A DNA stretch of 64,000 nt from Sweltsa coloradensis (taxonomy: Eukaryota > Arthropoda > Insecta > Plecoptera > Chloroperlidae). This document shows positions 10,121 through 20,278 of the stretch, piece after piece. A model generated the notes under the pieces. It ran no database searches, was not told the origin of the DNA, and worked only from the letters and a program-made list of their open reading frames with translations. Each line of letters starts with the position of its first letter. Within the stretch, counting starts at the first letter, position 1. The DNA is taken from NCBI GenBank assembly GCA_024449915.1, contig JAMZAV010003164.1, positions 124,001 to 188,000 on the forward strand, given 5' to 3'. The position numbers were made by a program, and so were the translations under genes.

Positions 10121-10271
10121 AAAATTTCCCTCTCGCGCTGCAACCTTTCATCTTCCCTCCTTTCCAAGTCACTTTAACGTCTACGTTTCCATTCGCGCTG
10201 CCACCTTCTTTCTTTGCCCTCTCGTCTTCCATCTCCTTCGTTTCCCTTCCTTCATCCATCCTTGCCTTCGA
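10117..10271 (+). repeat. Pyrimidine-rich spacer, duplicated at 11963-12113
   Basis: CT-rich sequence (TTCCCTCTCGCGCTGCAACC to CATCCATCCTTGCCTTCGA) between an SLE 3' end and an SLE 5' end. A near-identical copy lies about 1.85 kb downstream in the same context. The minus-strand reading rich in Glu, Lys and Arg is probably a by-product of composition. Confidence 0.7.
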
Positions 10272-10615
10272 GGGCCTTCAAATTCCAACTCGACACCTTC
10301 TCGCGGTTTGGCCCGTGAATAGGGGAGTTTCACTCACTGAAACTAATGGCGAGCTCTGGGTCGTCGTCGGGGAACCCCTTCCCTTTGACTACCTCCCCGA
10401 CGGCGACGACAAAGAAAACACGGACGGATGATGACACAGACGGAGACGACCGCGACGTGGGGGAACCCCTGCCCTCCCCATATGCTTGTGGCTGGTTCTG
10501 ACCAGCACAGGCCTGTCCACCCCTTGTCCCCCCGCGTCATCCCTTACGTCCCTCCCTTGGTCTCGATTAGCCAAGTTGCATAAATATGAGACGTTAAGCA
10601 ATATCCAATCAATCA
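10272..10615 (+). repeat. SLE-a copy, full length
   Basis: GGGCCTTCAAATTCCAAC to CAATATCCAATCAATCAAT. The tail shows a short AATC repeat. Confidence 0.9.
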
Positions 10616-10775
10616 ATGACAACACGGACAGATGATGACACAGACGGAGACGACCACGACGTGGGGAACCCCTGCCCTCCCCATACGCTTGTGGCTGGTT
10701 CTGACCAGCACAGGCTTGTCCACCTCTTGTCCCCCCACGTCATCCCTTACGTCCTTCCCTTCGTCTCGATTTTTT
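10616..10775 (+). repeat. SLE 3'-half fragment
   Basis: Starts ACAACACGGACAGATGATGA, keeps the GCTGGTTCTGACCAGC hairpin, and stops within CGTCTCGATT where it runs into T-rich sequence. Confidence 0.8.
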
Positions 10776-10857
10776 TTGCTGATTTTGTTTTGCTATTACT
10801 TTCATCATCATTATTTCTTTTGTTACTTATACACTTAGAAAACTCTTAAATAATTAT

Positions 10858-10975
10858 CATAATAATAATAATAATAATAATCAAACACACCATTAACTCA
10901 TCTAGTCAATTTTCATTAACACAGGCGGCACAATATGACCTAACCAATTGAAGCGCCCTAGTTTCTCACGTCGTC
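10858..10975 (+). repeat. (AAT)n microsatellite plus GC-hairpin module
   Basis: ATAATAATAATAATAATAAT leads into TCAAACACACCATTAACTCA and the hairpin ending AATTGAAGCGCCCTAGTTTC TCACGTCGTCGTCG. The minus-strand sequence beyond it is a deaminase-like fragment. Confidence 0.75.
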
Positions 10976-11280
10976 GTCGCCTGATCTGAGCATCCACTTA
11001 TAACAACCAAATTTTTTGCTAGTTCGGCAATTTCATTCTCTGTTAGTAGGAAGGAGATCCTTGCATTATCATACTCTTCTCGCAGGGGACTATCTGTATG
11101 ATGGAAGAATAACGGGTCGTCGGTTGTGCACGTCACCAATTGGCCTCTTGCCAGGATAATAGGAAGCGGGTGTTGTTTAAAGCGTCCCATGTACAGATAA
11201 TTATTCGATGAGAGTGAAGTGGATGTGCCCACACCACAGATGTTGGAGAGGTTCCAGGCTCCAGGTGCATTAACCTTTTC
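10970..11280 (-). pseudogene. AMP/adenosine deaminase-like C-terminal fragment
   Basis: A minus-strand frame reads SLSSNNYLYMGRF, then HPLPIILARGQLVTCTTDDP, LFFHHTDSPLREEYDNAR and IAELAKNLVVISGCS. This matches the order of conserved blocks at the end of AMP deaminases: S-x-LSNN, an HP block, (S/T)TDDP with the catalytic aspartates, FH.T..PL.EEY, then E.A.N....SG.S. The TDDP motif lies at about 11115-11129. Upstream the frame runs into SLE sequence; downstream it stops at the hairpin module. No N-terminal catalytic domain is present, so it is a fragment of roughly 90 residues and cannot be an enzyme. It may be a captured or processed gene piece, or one exon of a broken gene. Family call good, subfamily (AMP versus adenosine) uncertain. 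Confidence 0.6.
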
Positions 11281-11304
11281 AATGCTGTGTTGGGATGATG
11301 ATAT

Positions 11305-11462
11305 TGACGTGGGGGAACCCATGCCCTCCCCATATGCTTGTGGCTGGTTCTGAACAGCACAGGCCTGTCCACCTCTTGTCCCCCCGCGTCATCCCTAACG
11401 TCCCTCCCTTCGTCTTGATTAGCCAAGTTGCATAAATATGAGACATAAGCAATATCCAATAA
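11305..11462 (+). repeat. SLE 3'-half
   Basis: GACGTGGGGGAACCCATGCC through ATAAGCAATATCCAATA; hairpin present with one mismatch (TTCTGAACAGC). Confidence 0.85.
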
Positions 11463-11968
11463 ATAATGATGACATAGACAGAGACGACCACGACGTGGGG
11501 GAACCCCTGCCCTCCCCATATGCTTGTGGCTGCTTCTGACCAGCACAGGCCTGTCCACCCCTTGTCTCCCCGCGTCATCCCTTACGTCCCTCCCTTCGTA
11601 TCGATTAGCCAAGTTGCATAAATATGAGACGTTAAGCAATATCCAATCCAAAAAACCTCCCCGACGGCCACGAAAAAGACAACACTCCCCCCACGTCATC
11701 CCTTACGTCCCTCCCTTCGTCTCGATTAGCCAAATTGCATAAATATGAGACGTTAAGCAATATCCAATACAATACGGGCGGATGATGACACAGACGGAGA
11801 CGACCACGACGTGGGGGAACCCCTGCCCTCCCCATAAGCTTGTGGCTGGTTCTGACCAGCACAGGCCTGTCCACCCCTTATCCCCCGCGTCATCCCTTAC
11901 GTCCCTCCCTTCGTCTCGATTAGCCAAGTTGCATAAATATGAGACGTAAAGCAATATCCAAAAAAATT
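11463..11968 (+). repeat. Tandem SLE 3'-half array (copy of 9.4-10.1 kb block)
   Basis: Three successive 3' ends in the same order as 9515-10120, including the identical scrap AAAAAACCTCCCCGACGGCC and the CCATAAGCTTGTGG variant. One 3'-half unit is missing compared with the first block. Confidence 0.85.
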
Positions 11969-12113
11969 TCCCTCTCGCGCTGCAACCTTTCATCTTCCCT
12001 CCTTTCCAAGTCACTTTAACGTCTACGTTTCCATTCGCGCTGCCACCTTCTTTCTTTGCCCTCTCGTCTTCCATCTCCTTCGTTTCCCTTCCTTCATCCA
12101 TCCTTGCCTTCGA

Positions 12114-12237
12114 GGGCCTTCAAATTCCAACTCGTATATTGTGATAATTCGTCCCCCCGCGTCATCCCTTACGTCCCTCCCTTTGTCTCGATTAGCCAAG
12201 TTGCGTAAATATGAGACGTAAAGCAATGTCCAATCCG
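12114..12237 (+). repeat. SLE with large internal deletion
   Basis: The first 24 bases of SLE-a (GGGCCTTCAAATTCCAACTC) are joined, through TATATTGTGATAATT, to the 3' end starting GTCCCCCCGCGTCATCCC. Confidence 0.75.
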
Positions 12238-12355
12238 AAAAAACGTAGGTTTAGAAATATTCATTCATTAATTTCAAGTGAGTTGTAGGACTTCTGTTTT
12301 GTGCCACATATTTGTTTAAAAGTAGGCTTTATAAGTTGCTTTTAAAATATTGTTA

Positions 12356-12692
12356 TCAAATTCCAACTCGCAACCTTCTCGTGGTTTAGCCCGTGATTAG
12401 GGAAGTTTTTCTTCCTGAAACTAATGGCGAGCTCTGGGTCGTGTTCGGGGAACCCCGTCCCTTTGACTACCTCCCCGACGGCGACGACAAAGACAACACG
12501 GACGGATGATGACACAGACGGAGACGACCACGACGTGGGGGAACCCCTGCCCTCCCCATATGCTTGTGGCTGGTTCTGACCAGCACAGGCCTGTCCACCC
12601 CTTGTCCCCCCACGTCATCCCTTACGTCCCTCCCTTCGTCTCGATTAGCCAAGTTGCATAAATATGAGACGTAAAGCAATATCCAATCCAAT
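12356..12692 (+). repeat. SLE-b/a hybrid, near full length
   Basis: Subtype b start (ATCAAATTCCAACTCGCAAC, GTGATTAGGGAAG) but subtype a interior (GGGGAACCCCGTCCC). This suggests gene conversion or template switching between subtypes. Confidence 0.85.
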
Positions 12693-12931
12693 TGACGTAC
12701 ATTAAAACATGTTAGTAATTTTGTCCTGTAACATAAAATAAATGCAAATACTGAATTGACTCGCCTAATTATATCGTAAAAAATTAGTTTTAGAACCACA
12801 TTCTTCAATTTAAGAATGTGGAACAGGATTTTTACCACTTAAAAAACAATGTATGGTTATGATTTGAGTTAAACAATAAATTGCAAAATTACATATCTTT
12901 TATTTTGTAATATTAGCAAAGGGTTGACAGA

Positions 12932-13264
12932 TTAGAAAAACATTACACATATAAATAACAAGAAAAAACTACACCAGATCAACAAAATATCAATGAGTAT
13001 TTTTGTCGTCTTTTTCCGCGTGAGACATTGAAAATACCAACATGGGATCAGGTGCCTCCTCGTTGCGGGCTTTCTTTGCTGTTTTTTCTGTGGCTTGGCC
13101 CGCGGAGAGATCACCACATTGCTTTCGTCGTCGTTAGACGAAAGGATATCCGCTTGGTCAAATCTTGTTTTCTTGGTGACTTTCCGCACCTCACTTGATG
13201 ATGTTATGGTGAGATTGAGGGAAGAAAGGAAATGTGACTGGAACAAAGACGGCCTCACATGCAT
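12932..13264 (-). other. Unassigned minus-strand open frame
   Basis: 110 codons. It contains KKTRFDQADILSSNDDESN and a basic stretch KPQKKQQRKPATRR. The style resembles the basic tail after the catalytic domain in pogo/jerky-type transposases, but no catalytic motif is present and I would not assign it. No splice sites or neighbours support a gene. Confidence 0.2.
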
Positions 13265-13269
13265 GTAAG

Positions 13270-13940
13270 GTTGTTCTTTGTTTTGAAAAGCAGCTGGATA
13301 AAGACGTAGAGGGAGAATCGAAAGTGAGCGTTAAATATTTGGGATAGGTTGGGTCATGAAGAGAGGGACGACGGCACTGATGAAGTGGCGGTGGAGGAGC
13401 TAGATGTAGGAAGTGTGGTTGTGGGTCGAGAAGAGTCAATTATAAATGGGGGATTAATAGTATGTCGACTAGAAAAATATCATCTAGCAAGGTGTAGAAA
13501 GGCCACTTGGTTGCTGTTGGTAGTACGCCCCCTCGGTGCTGATACCACAGGTGGCGTTTTGATCAACTGAAAATAGATAATGAACGGACAAATTATACCA
13601 GTGGTTCCTAACCAGGATGCAGCAGACATCAATTTAGGGGTGATGCAATTTTCTTTGGCCGGGTCAACTAAAATTGACAACGAAAAATAAATGTTTTCGA
13701 AAATCAAATTTTACATTTCTGAATCTTATTTATATAAAAATAATTTTCTGATCTTCGGACCTCATAGGCCAATGAAAAAATTAATATAAATGTAGATCAC
13801 CGTTCATCTTATTTTAAATTCTTTTAATTTTCGGTACCTAAACATTAACATACAACATGCAAAAAGCCAAAAAATTAGGCGAGATTTGAATACTCGTCAC
13901 TGCCGTGGTGGTAATAATTGTCACCCTGCTTTTTCAAGTC
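13270..13940. other. Intergenic, nothing recognised
   Basis: No protein-like frame with recognisable motifs and no repeats shared with the rest of the window. Confidence 0.5.
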
Positions 13941-13953
13941 TTGGTCCCAGCGT

Positions 13954-14201
13954 CGGGAAACTTTACCCTTCCCTTTGACTACCTCCCCAACAATGACAAC
14001 ACGGACGGATGATGACACAGACGGAGACGACCACGACGTGGGGGAACCCCTGCCCTCGATTGTGGCTGGTTCTGACCAGCACAAGCCTGCCTACCCCTTG
14101 TCCCCTCGCCTCATCCCTTACGTCCCTCCCTTCGTCTCCATTATCCAAGCTGCATAAATATGTGACGTTAAGCAATATCCAATCAAATCAAATCCAATCA
14201 A
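13954..14201 (+). mobile_element. 5'-truncated SLE with perfect 13-bp target site duplication
   Basis: TTGGTCCCAGCGT lies at 13941-13953 and again at 14202-14214. Between them is an SLE starting inside the GGGGAACTTT segment and ending AATCAAATCAAATCCAATCA. 5' truncation plus a perfect target duplication is the signature of target-primed reverse transcription. The left edge of the 7.1-kb tandem duplication falls inside this copy at 14099. Confidence 0.9.
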
Positions 14202-14215
14202 TTGGTCCCAGCGTT

Positions 14216-14945
14216 GGTACTGTGAGAACTTCTCATCCGGGAAATATTTCAAATCTCAGCGTATTAAAAGCATTGCTTGCCGGAAACGGCAGCCATGTTT
14301 AATCTCCGTTTAATACTTTATAGCCTATACATCAAAGCAGCAGAACCATCATTACTCACTAGAAGGAATTACTTGATGCTCAATTATGTGGCGTCGTTAA
14401 ATGGTAACCCCAATAACCCATCATGCAATGCAGATTTAGATGTTAATTGGTGTAATTATTGTAGAGAAGTGTGCGTCGAGTGGTGCGTGAGGCATGAACC
14501 ATTGGGTGGTCCGGGAAAAATAGTAGAAATAGATGAAGCGAAAATGGGCAAACGAAAATATAATCGAGGGCGAATCATTGAAGGCCAATAGGTATTTGGC
14601 GACGTCCGAATGCAATTAGACCAGTAGGCATTCGTTCGCTTAAGCTGTTAGAGAAATTGCACATAACATTACCATTAGCCTTCATAACGTCGTACGGTTC
14701 AATTTCACCTTGGACGTTTTGTTAACCGACTTGCATCACCAAACTGTCTCGATTTACATCCAATACTCAATTCCAAACATTATTTCAAGAAATAGGTTTG
14801 ACGATTGAACGTAGACGATTACGACGTTATAACCTTCCTTTACACCCTCTACCCGTGGCTGGTTCTGACCAGTATATGACTCCCACCCCACATCCTTCAG
14901 CCTACAGTTGCGCGTTAAGACCTAACTGTTGAAGCGCCCTTAATC
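14216..14945 (+). pseudogene. I-group LINE 3' region carrying an embedded Merlin fragment
   Basis: LINE polyprotein residues EPSLLTRRNYLMLNYVASL (about 14344-14400) also occur at 56580-56640. After CNADLD the sequence switches for 167 bases to a Merlin-type piece, then returns to the LINE at AIRPVGIR.LKLLEKLHITL. In the intact LINE at 56690 about 35 bases separate these points, so the Merlin piece replaced them. The 3' UTR holds the CTGGTTCTGACCAG hairpin (about 14863-14876) and the GCGC/GCGC hairpin (14910-14937). Several stops show the copy is dead. This unit has a TAG after EGQ where unit 2 has TGG. Confidence 0.8.
14442..14608 (+). pseudogene. Merlin (IS1016/ISXO2-type) transposase fragment
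   Basis: Reads WCNYCREVCVEWCVR, then GGPGKIVEIDEAKMGKRKYN followed by RGRIIEGQ and WVFGDV. The GGPG-IVEIDE-KxGKRKYNRGR-EGQWVFG string is the region of the first catalytic acidic residue (the D of VEIDE) in Merlin and ISXO2-like transposases. Only about 55 residues are present, inside a LINE frame. It is a fragment, with the other two catalytic residues absent. Confidence 0.8.
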
Positions 14946-15790
14946 AACAAAAACGACAAAAAGGTCCATGTATGAAGCAAGATGCACCTGGGCAGTGCTG
15001 TATTCTTCTTTACGATGATATTTCAGTTTCTGATGCATGGATTCAATCGATTGAGAATGTACCTCCCTATCGTTGGGCGACACAAAGTTCTCGGTGTAGT
15101 TGATTGTAGATTGTTAGAAACCTTCTGGTAGATTACGGGCCTTCAAATTCCAACTCGACACCTTCTCGCGGTTTGGCCCGTGAATAGGGGAGTTTCACTC
15201 CCTGAAACTGATGGTGAGCTCTGGGTCGTCGTCGGGGAACCCCTTCCCTTTGACTACCTCCCCGACGGCGACGACAAAGACAACACGGACGGATGATGAC
15301 ACAGACGGAAACGACAACGACGTGGGGGAACCCCTGCCCTCCCCATATGCTTGTGGCTGGTTCTGACCAGCACAGGCCTGTCCACCCCTTGTCCCCCCGC
15401 GTCATCCCTTACGTGCCTCCCTTCGTCTCGATTAGCCAAGTTGCATAAATATGAGACGTAAAGCAATATCCAATCCCATCTGGTAGATAACCTATATTGA
15501 AATAGGCCGCCCAACCGTCCGATGACACAGTCGTTCCCGGTTCAACGAGGGCTTGCAGTAGAGGTAAAAGAGTGGCAGTCACTGCGATCTACAAACTTTA
15601 TAAAGACGCGAGTCATGTTGGACCCTCGCTCGATCCCTGTAAAAAGCCACTGTTGTTGTGACACTAGCCGTCCACGCTGATATTTGCGACTTGTTATGAC
15701 AGTTTCTTCGATTTTCACCACTTTTCCTGGACCACCAACCTTTTGTGCGATCTCATTACATAGTGTGTACACACTTCAGAAAGACAGTTA
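14942..15790 (-). pseudogene. Merlin transposase, C-terminal two thirds, split by an SLE
   Basis: Minus strand, in order: GGPGKVVKIEETVITSRKYQ and RGRLVSQQQWLFTGIERGS (first acidic site, here KIEE where VEVDE-type is expected); then, after a frameshift, LLQALVEPGTTVSSDGWAAY (second catalytic Asp in SDGW). An SLE-a follows at 15137-15478. Then come NYTENFVSPNDREVHSQSIE and SMHQKLKYHRKEEY (third site, Glu of SIES), ending FVVFVD-stop at the hairpin module. The three blocks and spacing match Merlin/ISXO2 transposases. The N-terminus is missing, and frameshift, stops and insertion make it inactive. Confidence 0.85.
15137..15478 (+). mobile_element. Full-length SLE-a inserted in the Merlin relic
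   Basis: The 13-base target TCTGGTAGAT(T/A)AC is found at 15124-15136 and 15479-15491, with one mismatch. The host Merlin frame resumes on the far side, so the insertion boundaries are exact. Confidence 0.92.
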
Positions 15791-15830
15791 TTATGACCAT
15801 CTTCCCTTTTCAGATCGAACTAAGTCTCAG

Positions 15831-16052
15831 ATCAAAATCCAACTCGCAACCTTCTCGTGGTTTGGCCCGTGATTAGGGGTGTTTATTTCCCTGAAACTAA
15901 TGGCGAGCTCTGGGTCGTCGTCGGGGAACTTTCCCTTTCCCTTTGACTACCTCCCCGACGGCGAAGACAATGACAACACGGATGGATGATGACACAGACG
16001 TCCCGCCCTTTGTCTTGATTTGCCAAGTTGCATAAAAATGAGACGCTGAGTT
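15831..16052 (+). repeat. SLE-b with internal deletion
   Basis: ATCAAAATCCAACTCGCAAC to the hairpin arms, then a jump from ATGACACAGACG to TCCCGCCCTTTGTCTTGATT. It ends GAGACGCTGAGTTATAT, an unusual 3' end without CAATATCCAAT. Confidence 0.8.
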
Positions 16053-16054
16053 AT

Positions 16055-16160
16055 ATAAAAAAAAACGTAAAAACAACATCACAAGTTTATTTACTTACAA
16101 TATCACACAAGGCGCAATATAACCTACCCAGTTGAAGCGCCCTTGTTTCTCACGTCGTCC
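16055..16160 (+). repeat. GC-hairpin module
   Basis: ACATCACAAGTTTATTTACT, then AAGGCGCAATATAACCTACC and CAGTTGAAGCGCCCTTGTTT CTCACGTCGTCC. A perfect GGCGC/GCGCC stem. Confidence 0.75.
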
Positions 16161-16800
16161 TAGACTGCTGTTTTTTCTTTCGTTGCTTAAACAGACAATA
16201 TATTGTATTATTCTGTATCATGTGGTACACGGCATTCAACTCTACCTCGACAAGTCAAACTCCAAGGGTAATTCTTACATCGTAGAGTTTTTCTGGGTAG
16301 ACCCCTACTTGGTCAAATATAGGGAAATAAACACACGGATCCGAGAGGACAAAAGTATGTTGGCGCGTAGACGAGAGGGGTCTCACAAGCGACCTAGCGT
16401 ATGTGAGAGCGGAGGCCACAAGTTAAATAGGTGACGGAGCGGGAAGCGAAGTAAGAGGTAGGGACTGTATTTTAGGATGGAGAGTAGAGTAATGCGGGAA
16501 GCTATGGAAACCGAGCTGTGAAATAGTCTGAAATCACTTACCGACTCCTCCACTGGCCGGGCGAGGTATCAGTGAAGGTGAACGTTGCCTGGGCGCAGGC
16601 GTCAAAAGAGTCTTCGTCGAGGGCGTTCAGTATTCGGAAAACATTTGTATACGTATATTTTTTAATTATACCAGTCAATGTTTCATTCAATTATTTTTCT
16701 GTTATTTTAAAGGCCTTCTTTTATTCAGCAAACTTTTCAGACATGTTTCTTCGACTTTTAAATTATCGGCCAGAGGTGGTACAATAGCCTTAGAGAAATT
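16160..16800. other. Sequence between hairpin modules, no gene assigned
   Basis: A plus-strand frame (16132-16434) reads DPYLVKYREINTRIREDKS-like sequence and is kept in unit 2, but it matches no family I know. About 16690-16790 matches one outer arm of the palindrome at 44314-44958 (AAAGGCCTTCTTTTATTCAG to GAGGTGGTACAATAGCCTTA). Confidence 0.5.
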
Positions 16801-16804
16801 TTAA

Positions 16805-16932
16805 TAAATTTAATTAAACAATCTAATTGTCAAACACACAAATAACTCATCTCATTAACATTCAATATCACAGGCGTCGACAATAAAACCTCACCAGTTG
16901 AAGCGCCCTAGGTTCTCACGTCGTCGTCGACC
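16805..16932 (+). repeat. GC-hairpin module
   Basis: TCAAACACACAAATAACTCA, ATCACAGGCGTCG, then CCTCACCAGTTGAAGCGCCC TAGGTTCTCACGTCGTCGTCG. Confidence 0.75.
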
Positions 16933-17140
16933 ACCATCCTTGATTGGGGTTTGTACGGAGTCGGAGGACGACTTACTAATGTGTCCCCTGCGGTGGTTCC
17001 CCGATATCATGTTGATGAAGAATGCACAGTTATCAGGGTAGCGTTGGGAAAGAGTTGTTGCAGGTGCTGCGTTTCATACACATTCCTCTGAATGTACTCA
17101 TCATGACTGGAAGCTTGAGATTCCAACACCAAAATGGATT
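16908..17140 (-). pseudogene. Unrecognised coding-like fragment ending at GC-hairpin module
   Basis: The minus strand reads VLESQASSHDEYIQRNVYET, then QHLQQLFPNATLITVHSSST, one stop, and in the same frame YRGTTAGDTLVSRPPTPYKP and SRMVVDDDVRT with a TAG at the module edge. The composition is that of a real protein, kept in both duplicate units. I do not recognise the family. With one in-frame stop it is at best a relic. Confidence 0.4.
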
Positions 17141-17786
17141 AGCATAATGTTAATAAGGCATTTTAATTTACAATTCAATCTTCAATAAAAGTAACAGTTC
17201 TCCATTTGCACCGATTTGTGGGCTGATGGCCACGTGTTTTCATTTTTCAGACGAGTTTGTTCGAGTTCGGTTCGAGTTCGAAGCTCGGAACTTTTTTGGT
17301 TCACAAGTTCGATTTCGGTTTGAAACTCAAAAATCAAGGTTCGTCCATCCCTAACCGATAGTGATTACTAAGTCAGCAATATTTGCTTTTGCTTGGTGTA
17401 TCAGTAACATCGCCAATTCAGAGTAAAAATGTTAAATACTGTATGGATGTACATTTATAAAAGAATCAGTAGATTAGTAGGCCTACTAACAAAGAAGCTA
17501 CTCGAAACTAAACGAGAGCAATAGACTACATCTTATGATAACCGTCTGTGGTAAAAAAGTTTGTGTAAGCAATAGAGGTGGATTATTTTAGGCTTTTAGC
17601 ATCTTTGACTAGCTAAGGCATGTATTTTATCCAACTTTTGCGTATCATAGATGAAATTTTCCCAGGGTAATAAAGTCAAGGTGGTGGTTGAGTGTTGTGG
17701 GTGGTGCTGTTCCTTTTTTTTCGTATAAAAAATAGTGTACATATGTGTGAGAGGTGCGTGGTGAAAGAGCCAAATGTAAATAGTGT

Positions 17787-17840
17787 GGGTCATCAAATTC
17801 CAACTCGCAACCTTCTCGTGGTTTGGCCCATGATTAGGGG
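17787..17840 (+). repeat. SLE-b 5' fragment
   Basis: GGGTCATCAAATTCCAACTC to GTTTGGCCCATGATTAGGGG, then unrelated sequence. Confidence 0.75.
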
Positions 17841-18039
17841 ATTAGGGGAGATGTTTGGGCCGTGGCCCTGAGAAAAGTGGCAATTTGTGGACTGTATAAT
17901 TGAAATGAGCTAGCAACTGCACTTACCCAAGATGTAATGCGGGCGTGATAATGAGGTGCAGGGCATGGTCGGCATGGTGGCGTAGTAAGGGTGCACACCA
18001 CGAGATAGGTAATAATTAAAGAAGCTCGAGCCTAGAAGT

Positions 18040-18190
18040 ATGAAGAGAGAATGAAATAAGAAAAGTGCCTGGAAGGCATCGAACCCAAGACTGCTGTGGC
18101 AACTGGAAAGCGAACGTATTGTGAGAGCTTGGTGAATGGTCTTGAAGTCGGGCGACGTGAGAACGGAGATTAATTGATGCACTGTACTTG
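18040..18190 (-). repeat. Possible tRNA-derived SINE head
   Basis: On the minus strand GGGTTCGATGCC fits a Pol III B box (about 18075-18086). No clean A box is seen at the right distance. Repeated in unit 2 near 25240. Weak. Confidence 0.25.
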
Positions 18191-19008
18191 GCACTGATGG
18201 AATGTAGTTGAGAAACAGTGATATGAGAATGCGAAGAAGAGAAATTTGATCTGCTCTCTGAGCAACCAAGAGAACGAACTTCACCCTGTGAAGGCAGACG
18301 GGTAACTAACTGCTAGGTCTCCAGATCAGAGATAACTGAACTGGTCATAATGAGGGGAAAAGAGGGGTAGACACAGGGTGAGTCAAGTGACAACGAGAAA
18401 TACAAGAGAAGTACGTGAAATATAAACAAACCTACAAACTATACTATTCTAAACAAGAACATTGGCGTGAACAATAATTAACAACCAGCTGTAACCACCT
18501 CATCATTATTTTTACAAAATACTATGCCTAACAACCTTGAAACCAGGATTTAAACCCAATATGACATGGGTTCGAATCCCGACTGGGTATAATTAAATTT
18601 TTAATAATATTTGAAAATCTCTTTACAAGAGATCCTCAACGCTTGTAAGGGTTAAGAAGAAGTTTATTTTTATGTAGTGCGTTAAGAAACCCATACTCTT
18701 AAATTACTTGTAATTCCGGGTTTGAAACCCGGCTTGACCATTATTTGTATAGGCCTTATATCGTTCAACAATGTTTTAATAAGTACTTGAGCCTGACAAA
18801 CGGTTTATATGATTGCATCAGTTCGTAAAAATTGTGTTAGTCATTAACGAAGTATTTGTTCAATGGAATAGTGGTCTTACTAACTCGGATATCGATATTT
18901 GCCTGACATTACGTGATTTTAAATTTTTTTTTCATCAAGAATTATTTGAGGATGTAAACTGTAAGGTAAGAGTCCATAACCTTAAAAAAGTGTGATTTGA
19001 GTTTTCAA
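18190..19008. other. Intergenic, nothing firmly recognised
   Basis: Two B-box-like words (GGGTTCGAATCCC near 18574 and CGGGTTTGAAACCCG near 18717) have no partner A box. The short frame at 18813-18995 is kept in unit 2 but resembles nothing known. Confidence 0.4.
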
Positions 19009-19613
19009 AATATTATTATTATTATTTCAACAAATCAAGCTACAAAGTACAATGTACACTTAACATGTTGAAGAGAATCAAAGAGGGCATAGCCCCATAG
19101 CAAGAGTGCCTGATTCCCTTCATTAAAACTAATTAAAATAAATTAATGTTATTTGAAAACTAAGGATAAAATAGTCAATAAATTAACATAATGTTGTAGT
19201 ATCAAAATATGGTAGGCCTCATGTAGTATACCGACATATAAAAACAATTAAACTAAAATATTCTTTTATTCTATTCTTGAAATTTGGAGCATCTTTGATT
19301 TCTAGAGGAATAGTATTCCATAAAGTAACAGCACGGTTATAAAAATGATTTTGGTAGATAGATGTTCTAGCACGAGGAGGGTTTAAAATTAGGCCAGTAT
19401 TATGTCGGTTAAACTTTCTTTTCGGAATTGTTATTCTTTTAAAGGAATCAAGGTCAGTAACACCGGTAATTAAGTTACTTAAAAATCTAACATCAGTTTG
19501 TTTGCGTCGTGCGTAAAAGGTTGATTATCTCAGCTTAGTACAAACATGACTTGGACCACTCGGTTGTTCAAAGGCTCATTTAAGAACATCATTTTCCTTA
19601 TAAGGAGGTGGAA
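19009..19613 (-). pseudogene. LINE (jockey/CR1-like) C-terminus and 3' tail, reverse strand
   Basis: The minus strand reads FYARRKQTDVRFLSNLITGV, TDLDSFKRITIPKRKFNRHN, ARTSIYQNHFYNRAVTLWNT and IPLEIKDAPNFKNRIKEYF, ending at a TGA at 19219-19221. The R..FF.NR...LWN.IP......F...I pattern is typical of the region after the RT in jockey/CR1-like LINEs. Two in-frame stops lie upstream (around 19535 and 19585). The 3' UTR ends at an (AAT)n tail read on the minus strand at 19009-19026. Duplicated at 26173-26783. Confidence 0.75.
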
Positions 19614-19619
19614 GCATTG

Positions 19620-20234
19620 ATGTGTGACAATGTAAAAAAAGATCGTCGCTCAACATTAAGTTTAGCACCTAGCTCAGTGTTTACACTTTTGTCCCTAAAT
19701 TTGCATATAATAGCTGACTGTGACGTAACGTCCAGCTTCTCAATCCCTTCGAATTCATAACATCACGCTAACCTCTGTAAATAACGTAAATTAACTGGTC
19801 TTGAGGCAGTATAACTTCAAGTGGTGGCAGCCCTGACAACTTACTACCCTGAAGGCTCGAACCATTACACTGTGTGCACAAGAAAGCAGGTGGCTAGCAA
19901 CTCCCTAACCCGACATGTTGAACATGGGTGTTTTAAAATATAATAGAAATTATGACAAGTGTGAATTACGAACTTTAACCATTTGTGTCCAATCCGTACA
20001 GGACACACCCTTGTTTTGGATATCTCTTTCCTTCTCTTCTGTTTCGGAAATAAAGTCATTGTACTTAGTCTGAAGTCTGACTAAGCGTGACTCACACAAG
20101 TCATTCCTAGAACAAGATAATTTCACCGTTAGTAATTATAAATTGCGTAAGCCTACTAATGGTAGGTCTCAAGTGTTCCTCACATCACCCATCACCCAAA
20201 TTCACTTGTTCATAGGCATGTTTTAACTTACTTT

Positions 20235-20278
<44 letters not shown>

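Noticed and set aside
16868..16905. Helitron 3' end (hairpin followed by CTAG-T)
   Set aside because: In other copies CTAG is CTTG, CTTA or CTAA, and sequence beyond it (TTTCTCACGTCGTC) is conserved, so it is not the element terminus.
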